A DNA stretch of 64,000 bases from Mesocentrotus franciscanus (Eukaryota > Echinodermata > Echinoidea > Camarodonta > Strongylocentrotidae): NCBI GenBank assembly GCA_037976565.1, contig CP137682.1, positions 17,948,751 to 18,012,750 of the forward strand, read 5' to 3'. Below the pieces are notes generated by a model. It searched no databases. It was not told where the DNA came from and saw only the letters and a program-made list of their open reading frames with translations. Shown in pieces: positions 56,406 to 64,000 of this stretch. A program made the position numbers and the translations under genes. The first letter of the stretch is position 1. Every line of letters begins with the position of its first letter.

Positions 56406-57510
56406 AGTTCTATGAAGGGGGAGGTTCTCACAGAATTAAAAAAAAACGAATTAATTGTTCAATATTATAAATAAATATCATTATATATTTGTAGTGCAGC
56501 CTGTGCTGTTTGTCAGTCTTTATACATAGATAGATAAATTATATATTCCAAAAGTTTGAAAAAATGTATTGTATTACCAAATTATTTGCCTATAAGCCAG
56601 TTTTGCTGTAAACATAATTACATTTTGAAAACTCAAATTTAGCTTGGATTTGGAAAATTTTGTATCGAATAAGTGATTCATAAAATGAGCTTTCATTGGT
56701 AATTAAATAGTTATGATAAAAATGAGTAAAACTGCTGAACTCTTTCTGATATCATAAAATGAATTGCTTGTACATATACATGTACATATATCTTGTATCT
56801 TGGAGAATTTTCAATATCATCATTTCATGAGCAATGCTTATCAGAAGTGCAGTACTGTTTACAGTAATATTTTAAGTACAAATGGAAATTGTTGAATTTG
56901 TGCTTTAAATTTTTTTAATTTGCTTATAAAATAAAAACTATAGATTGTCATTCAATCGCTGAAAGAGAAATCGCCTTTTAAAAACTCCTTTCCAAGGACT
57001 GCCTTGTACACCTTAGCTTCTTATGCAGGTGGTTTGTGGACCTCAACTTTGACAAAAGTACAATGACATTTGATATGATGGTTGAAAATTGTTTTCAAAT
57101 TCCAGTTTGGTAAATCTGTGAATGCATAGATCCTTCTCCTAAACGACTTCCAGACCATTTGAAATTGTGGGTGTTCTTCCTCTTCAGTTTTTAATTCTCT
57201 TTCTGTAATTACAATCAAACCATTTATTGTAATCTTCTTTGTAAAGCTAAGCTTAATCCCTCCAAATGAGAAGAGATATGAAATTGGAGCCCCTCCCATA
57301 CCCTAGGGGGTTGACTCAAATGTCCGTACTGATATCAGACCATGAAACTAAAAGTTTAAATTGCCTTTTTTTTTTGCCTTTTTTATATTTTTTATAACGT
57401 TATTTTCTCATTCATTCAAGCAGAGTCCTTACCTGTTCTTTAATGGCCCGTTCAGTATCTCAGAAAATATATCCGAAACTCGTTTTAGAAACGTTGTATA
57501 AAGAATCATT
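56406..57510 (+). other. Unassigned
   Basis: Very AT-rich; nothing supportable. Confidence 0.45.
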
Positions 57511-57518
57511 GTATAGCG

Positions 57519-57686
57519 CAGGGAAAAAAATACACGGGGGCTCGGTGCGAATTTGCCCCTGAAAGTCATAAAGGAGCCAAAAAAAATTTGCATAGAGTTC
57601 AATGCAAAACAAATTAAAGAGTGTTATTTTCATACAAGCAAGCTTGAAAAGTAGCCCCCGAAATGTTTTATATATTTTTTTCCCTG
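57519..57686. mobile_element. hAT-type MITE with perfect 8-bp target duplication
   Basis: Ends CAGGGAAAAAAATACA and TATTTTTTTCCCTG are flanked by GTATAGCG at 57511-57518 and 57687-57694. The CAGGG terminus plus 8-bp duplication fit hAT. Confidence 0.88.
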
Positions 57687-58153
57687 GTATAGCGAAAGGA
57701 GTGTACAGACTAGAAAACAACATCGTTTAAAGAAACGTCGTATACAGAAACTGGTTATGACGAGGTCAGTTGACATGATGACAGCTGGCCAATCATCAGT
57801 GTGCGCTCACGATAAACCCCGCCCACGTATACCATTTTCTACGATACAACGTTAAGAGCAGGACCCTGATTCTTTATCAAGTTTTCAATCGAAATGACGC
57901 TCAAACAGGTGTTTCACTCTACAACGTTTGGTTGTACTACGTTCAGACTAGCAAAAAATGAATTGCTAATTGTATAGCTGTACGATGAATGCTATTAGTC
58001 TGATTGGAGGGTAAAATTGAAGATGTTGGAATCATACAGGGTCATGGAAATACTTTGGAAGTGTGGATGCTCAACATTAACTATGAATACTGGGGTGCAA
58101 AGTCTTAAAATGAAGTGGCAGAAGTGCACGATAGCTGTGGGTGCATGCGAAAA
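57687..58153 (+). other. Flank with repeated AAACGTTGTA/AACGTCGTA motifs
   Basis: CAACGTT, AAACGTCGTA and ACAACGTT recur on both sides of the hAT MITE (57490-57930), so the MITE probably sits inside an older foldback. Confidence 0.4.
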
Positions 58154-58440
58154 GGCAATTTTCGTAATGTAACCAAATTTATGCATTTGCCTCGATATGA
58201 AGTATGTCATTCAACTGTATGAATAATTGTATTTCAATAGTCAGAATGTAACTTGCATACATTATGTGTTGTTAGGTAGGGCTAGCCATAATGTTTGTCC
58301 TACCTAGCAACAACTAATGTAAGCAATTTGCATTCTGACTATTGAAATACTATTATTTGTATGAGGTGAATGGAATAATTTGTATCGAGGCACTTCACAA
58401 AGGCATACGCATTAAATTTGTTAATATTACGAAAATAGCC
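58154..58440. mobile_element. Foldback MITE, family G
   Basis: GGCAATTTTCGTAATGTAAC opposite ATATTACGAAAATAGCC; the centre has CAATAGTCAGAATG and its mirror. Confidence 0.8.
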
Positions 58441-60530
58441 TATTGTATCATTCCCCTCATAAAAGAATGTTGGAGCCCCATGAAGTTCTCTCTTCTACTG
58501 CTGTATAACAGAGTGCACTCGATCATGTCTATTATTTTCATTAAATTGAACAGACATCAAAACTGCTTTCATTTCAATTCATTGAATTATTCAAACAAAG
58601 AACAATACAATGGAATGAGCATCGACAATGAAATTGGCAAGGAGTTATAAATAGGCCTTTTGGGAAGGTATATGCATGGGGTCTGAAACAGATACGTTTT
58701 GTCAACTTCCTATAAAACCGGATTTAAAAGGATCAAATTTGGTTAGCATGCTGCAAGAAGGATCAGAGACATGGTACCCCTGTAAGGATTTTATTTGGCT
58801 CCAGTGAGGATTCGATCGATGGCGACCTGGGTCCTCCAAGAAGAGCTGGTTGCCATCAAAGGCCAGGCTAATATTATCCTTATCCTTACGGTAGACCTAC
58901 TGGTAATTAAGTTTTTTTGACAGAATCTAAGAATACGGAGTTTGTTGTCCAAAATTTGATTTTGATTTGATAGTTATATGTGGATTAGGTGCTATACTGT
59001 AAAACTCTCATATGAAGCGTTATTTCTAATGATTTTCACATCCTTATTACTTTTCAATAAGAAATTATATTATGAATGAGACCTAAATCACTCCATTGTG
59101 CCTAGATGCAAACTTACGGGAGACTCTTCACAAGTTAAAACACAGTTATCCCGGTTCAAAATTCTTTTATACCTTACAAAGAATGCATGTTGTATATTTT
59201 TAGTGTGACACAGAGTAAATTTAAATGCTTTATAAAAGCCAAAGCAACAGTGGTGGAGAATAAGACATTGGCAGACTATTCAGCAGATATCAAGTTGTAT
59301 GGTCATATGAAACAAAGATTCTTTTTAAAATGGTCTATGATTTATCATTATTGTCACAAAAGAATCTTTCTTTCTGGACGAAAAAAATGTGACGTTTTGA
59401 TGGTGAATTATTGCAGCAGCCATTTCAGAGATAAAATAATTGATTGCATATTTCATAAAAAGTTGAGAGAAAGAGAGAGGCAGAGCTTTATAGATATGAT
59501 TTGTTTATACATGGACTTGAAATCAATGGATCAGTTATCTTTAATGGCATGCTGTTTAAATGGGTAATTTACTCCACAAGGTATTCATCATAATGTTATT
59601 GTCCATTCCATAGCTTATACAATTTTCTATCCCTATGGCTTTAGTTTAGATAGATGAGCTGCGTTTGATATTCAACTATTAAACAAGATGAATTATTACA
59701 GTAGTGATTAAAGGCTAGGAGTAAGTGACCTCTAAGGATCTTTTCTCAGGACCATTTAGCAAATTGCTTGCTGCGTCTACCGGTAAATGGGCGGAGAAAT
59801 CAAACTGGGCGTCACCAATTGCTCTTTTCTGTTCCGCCACGTTTCAGTCCACATTCCTTCTCCCTTGTAGCTAGCGTTCCTACTTATTGTAACTAACTTC
59901 TGGAAAACTTTCTAAAGGGACGTAATTATCTAGGATATAATAGAGATGATTCATACAAGTTGAAGGATATTATAGTTGGGATATAAAATATACTTCAGTA
60001 TAGGTGTATTTTTTTCATCAATATATGAAAAATCTTTTAAGGGAATTCAATTACAGAACATAGGAAATTTGATTAAGATCAATTTCTGCATTTACAACGT
60101 TTTTTAATGAAATGCAATGTAGGTTTCTATCCATATAGACACATGTAAAATGTAGGTACTGTATGCTATTTTCACCTTTAATGATAGTAACACTATGTAT
60201 GAACTCCAAATCAGAAGTCATGCATCATTTTGATTTACTTTTTTTGAGTGAAATTGTTTTACAAAACTTGAACTTTTCTCCTGTTTTTAACCCCTTCCCC
60301 CTCCTGTTTAAATCTTTGTCTTTTACTTTCGCAATTTTATGTCCCTCTTTTCACCCCTTTTCCTCTATCATAATTTTGACCTCTTTGCTTTATCTCTGCT
60401 TTTATATCTGTTTTCCTTGCTCCTTTATCCCTCTCTTGCTCTTCCTCTCTCTCTCTCTCTCTTTCTTCTATAGGTAAAATTATTTTTGTTACCTTTGTCA
60501 AATTTATGCTTAAATGCCTTATTTCTCTCT
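58441..60530 (+). other. Unassigned
   Basis: It contains a 126-codon frame (59187-59567) of chance length and a CT run at about 60445-60465. No gene is supported. Confidence 0.45.
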
Positions 60531-60533
60531 CTA

Positions 60534-61402
60534 GGCGCATTTATACTGTCAAATACCTCATTTTGAAAAATCGCGATGTTTCGCGCACCCGTTTACACTT
60601 GTGCCGAAACATCACCGACTGAGCTGCTCAGCGATGTTTTGGCGTGTTTTGGTTGGTAATGCGCATGCGCGGTCTTCCCAATGCAAAATGCTCGATCCAT
60701 ACACAGCGAGTCCAGCACAAACAGTCATGCACGTATAACGGTACGTGTGACTATATGGACTACATGTCATCGTTGATGACATTGCCTTCGATTTATTCCC
60801 GAAACAACCGTGGGACATAGAATTATGAGAAGATATTTGGAAGAGAGCTTTGATATACTTTGATTTATCACGTACGAAAGTATCGATCTGGTGTAATGAC
60901 GGAAAATATGAAAAATACTGAAATATTTTCAGATAGAATAATTAAAAAAGATTGCGCTTTATTTCGCTCAGTTTTCGCATATTAAAACAGGGTTTGACAA
61001 CTATTTGCAATATTTATGAGTTAGAACAACTCTTCTTCTTCCATTTGACATTTCAATCATTTCATTTGGTGGTTTCTAAAGCGAGATTTTACAGTTTAGC
61101 TGAGACTCTTTCGTAGCGGTTCAGCGTAATCAAGTTGTTAACTTTATGCAAATAAGGCTTCAAGGACGAAAGTCAGCCACGCTCCTAAAGTCACGTGACA
61201 AACCTCGCGATGTATCAGCTGCGAGCGTTTATACTTGCCAAACACGCCAAAACACGCCAAAAGATCACACTTCGGTTTGGAATATTTCGGGCTTGGCATT
61301 TTTGCTGGTAAAGCGTAGTTGCCTTGGTAACATCACTGAAACATCGGTATCAGGCTCCGGTTTGGCATTTTTTGGCGTGTTGGATGACAGTGTAAATGCC
61401 CC
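60534..61402. mobile_element. Foldback DNA element, GGCGCATTTA termini
   Basis: GGCGCATTTATACTGTCA opposite TGACAGTGTAAATGCCCC. Subterminal CGATGTTT, AACACGCC and TTTGGCGTGTTTTGG blocks occur in mirrored order on both sides. G+C is raised; there is no open transposase frame. Confidence 0.75.
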
Positions 61403-62599
61403 TTCTATCTATCTCTCATTTTACCATGCAGTGAAAATTTTGTACGTGAGCTTGCACTAACAAATTCTTATGAATTACTTGCTTCAATTGAATCGGACAC
61501 AATTTGCACAAAATATTAGAGTCATATGGTGAAAAGAAGTCGCTTCAAATTTGATTTGTTTGATCTAGGTCATGCACTTTATGTTTTGGGCCAAAAATAT
61601 GATTTGGGAATATGGGTATGGATCCCCGAAGAATTGGGTATATTTTGGGGTTTTTATTGTTTTATTTTCTTGGTGAAGAGTTAGGTCCCACCAACAGACT
61701 GGACTATGACATTTGACCCCTTAATGGTTGTCCGATTATTCAAGGGAAAAGAGGGAATTGGGGGGGGGGGGTTTCAATATGATTTGTAACTCAATTACCC
61801 TCCTCTCTCTCTTTCTCCTAGAAGTTTCTTATTCAGAATCAGATCATGCACTGGTTAAAAAATTGAGTCCAGGGAATTTTTTGTCATTTTACAAAGAATT
61901 TCTCATTATCTGATGACTTCTCCATGTTATTTTCCCTTTGATAACCCCTGATAATTGTATCCCTTGTAGAAGTCTTAATAATTTTGTTTGGGAAATTCCC
62001 TAAAAAAATTCACTAATGGGAGTTGATGTTTGAGAAGCAAGCTGAACATGACTTCAACATCGAGTGTCATGGCCACCCTCCTGACGTCACTCGATACTTC
62101 TCTTTAACGTTTTAGTTGTTTGTTACAAATGAAAAGGAAGCTGAAACATGATGTAGATGTAGAATGTTGATCTATTTTATTCATGTGGAGTTTAGATTGA
62201 CCTACATTTTATTTGCGCTGAAACCAGATTATGAATGGCCAGGAATGAATCCACGTAGCGTTTTATTTAAACAAGCTTGTGTGAGAACGTACTGTCTGCC
62301 GAAAGCCAGAAAGGCGTTACTTCTGTGTTTAAGGATATGAGTTACACCCTTCTGGGGCCAAACATATGATACTTGGAACACATCATGAGTCTGTTAGTTC
62401 TATAAATGGATTACATGTGTAAAGTATGGGTGGTGGAAGATTTGAGCGTTTGATGAAGAAAAAAAGAGCTCAGATTTGCTCATGACATTGATGGGTGGGA
62501 TGTGAAAGCAGTGCAAAGGTCCTCCAAATGCTTTAAATTATTGAACTGAGAGTGAAGGTAGAGAATAGTGAAGTATGAAATGAGAGACAAGAAGATATG
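61403..62599 (+). other. Unassigned
   Basis: A G run lies at 61759-61770. ACACCCTTCTGGGGCCAAA at 62346 is the inverted partner of the dispersed motif at 47840 and 50938. Confidence 0.45.
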
Positions 62600-62685
62600 T
62601 TACAAAAGAAGAAAAAGAGGAAGAAGGAGCAGAAGAAGAAGAAGAAGAAGAAAAAGGAGGACGAAGAGAAGGATGAAGAGGAATG
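62600..62685 (+). repeat. (GAA)n low-complexity tract
   Basis: GAAGAAGAA with AGG interruptions. Confidence 0.88.
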
Positions 62686-64000
62686 TATATACAGACAAAG
62701 GGCTAAATTGTGAAAGATAAAGAATAAAAATCTAGTGGGCAGATGACATGAGAAAGAAAGGGGAATGGGTTGAGAAGAAGAATACAGGGTAAAAGAAGTT
62801 GACTTGAAATATGTTAGGTCACACTTTTGTTTTGGAGGATGATTTTGATAAATGCATAGCCTATGAATTCAGAATTTCCAGGCATGGCACTCCCTCTATA
62901 TCTCTCTGTCTTTTAAAGCCTGTCTGCACTAGTTTGGCCAGGAGGGATTAGACCTCCCAGCGTGGTCACTGACAGGTCATCAACTCGGCTCTCAATTAAC
63001 ATAAGAAAAAGAGGATCATGGGGGACCAACGGGCACCACTTAGGCATTGTTTTCTATATAGAGGGAGCAAGTAGTGCAGTGAGGCTTTAAAGAACTCTAA
63101 CCTTCAGTAAACCAAAGACAAATGTAACCATATTCCAGGGATATATATCAAATTCTTTTTTCCAAGTTCATTGCTACAATCCTTCGCCAAGATTTAGCAG
63201 TAATTTGGGAAACATTGTATTTAGGTTGATAATGAATTGTTTTTGTGTGAGTGGGATAAGATATGACCTCAAACCAAGGAGTTATAAATTATAACTCCCT
63301 GCTCAAACCAGGTTTTCCTCATATTGCAACGGAAAGCAAGCTCTGGGATGTTGTGTGCCGGAAAACTCTTAAATTGTGTTGGAAAAATCTTATGACTCTA
63401 AATTACTTCCAGGGATCTTAGGGAGCATATGTGAATGAATGGGTAGTATTCTTTTGTTTGTGAAAACTGTTTACATAAAGCATATTAGGATATATTCACG
63501 CAACATTGTCAGTGTCATCTGCTGAACATAGATGTCAGGTATTGCTGTAGTACTATATTATGTGAAACATAGTGAAGGGTTAATTTGAAGATGGTGACAG
63601 AGCGACAAAGAGACAGGCACTGCTTTTGTATTCCTTGTTTTGTCCAGAGCAAGTAGTATGCTCTCTAGAAAAAGAGAGAGTGAGATAGAGAGAGAGAAGA
63701 GAAGGGAAGTAACTTGAAGTCTGCTTTCTGTTATTTCTAAACCAGCTTATAAAGAAAACTTTCTCTTCCTTAAACCCCTTCTTTAGACTTTAAGATCTAT
63801 GCCAAACATCCCTCTGGCAAAGCATTGTTCGAAAATCTTGTCAAATTTTAGTTTATAGATGGTCAAAGGTTTTGGGGTGTTTTTTTAGTCTTTTGTATTT
63901 AAAAGTATCTGACGTTGTACATATAGAAAATGCAATAAGAATTTAATCAGGATTCAATATTATTTTCAATCTGATTACAAAGAAAGTGAGATTGCACATA
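62686..64000 (+). other. Unassigned right end of window
   Basis: A GA tract lies at 63667-63705. No exon or RNA gene is recognised. Confidence 0.45.

Noticed and set aside
59187..59567. 126-codon frame
   Set aside because: About one frame of this length is expected by chance in DNA of this size and composition. No motif or splice signals were seen.

Overview
The window reads as animal nuclear DNA from a marine invertebrate deuterostome, most likely an echinoderm and probably a sea urchin. The supporting signs are AT-rich DNA, about 30 short GT-AG exons of 54-190 bases in 0.1-8 kb introns, many small foldback DNA transposons, tRNA-derived SINEs and long simple repeats. No bacterial, organellar or viral gene is visible. 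The species is an inference from repeat style, not something the sequence proves.

Bases 1-31077 hold one gene on the + strand: OPA1, the dynamin-family GTPase of the mitochondrial inner membrane. Twenty-seven exons join in frame with GT-AG borders into 858 codons, plus one base of the next. The chain starts inside the membrane segment. It continues through the variable linker that OMA1 and YME1L cut in vertebrates, a coiled coil, the GTPase core (G1 GDQSAGKTS, switch T, G3 DLPG, G4 TKVD), and the stalk and paddle helices. It ends about 20 residues short of the usual C-terminus. The mitochondrial presequence lies left of the window. The last coding exon was not found in the 32.9 kb that follow.

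The introns are full of mobile DNA: TTAA-target foldbacks, Harbinger-like MITEs with 3-bp CTG, CAG or TAA target duplications, SINEs, LINE ends, and Penelope-like inverted repeats carrying a hammerhead-like core. A four-level nest of elements fills 4650-7547. Four exon borders of OPA1 have also been copied into the neighbouring intron. The largest case is a 20-copy minisatellite made from the end of the G3-motif exon together with its splice donor (14573-15330).

Bases 31078-64000 are gene-poor: foldback MITEs, SINEs, CT/GA tracts and short tandem repeats. Only three exon-like open segments stand out (35320-35442 +, 44142-44280 -, 45131-45305, strand uncertain). None is recognised and all are weak calls.
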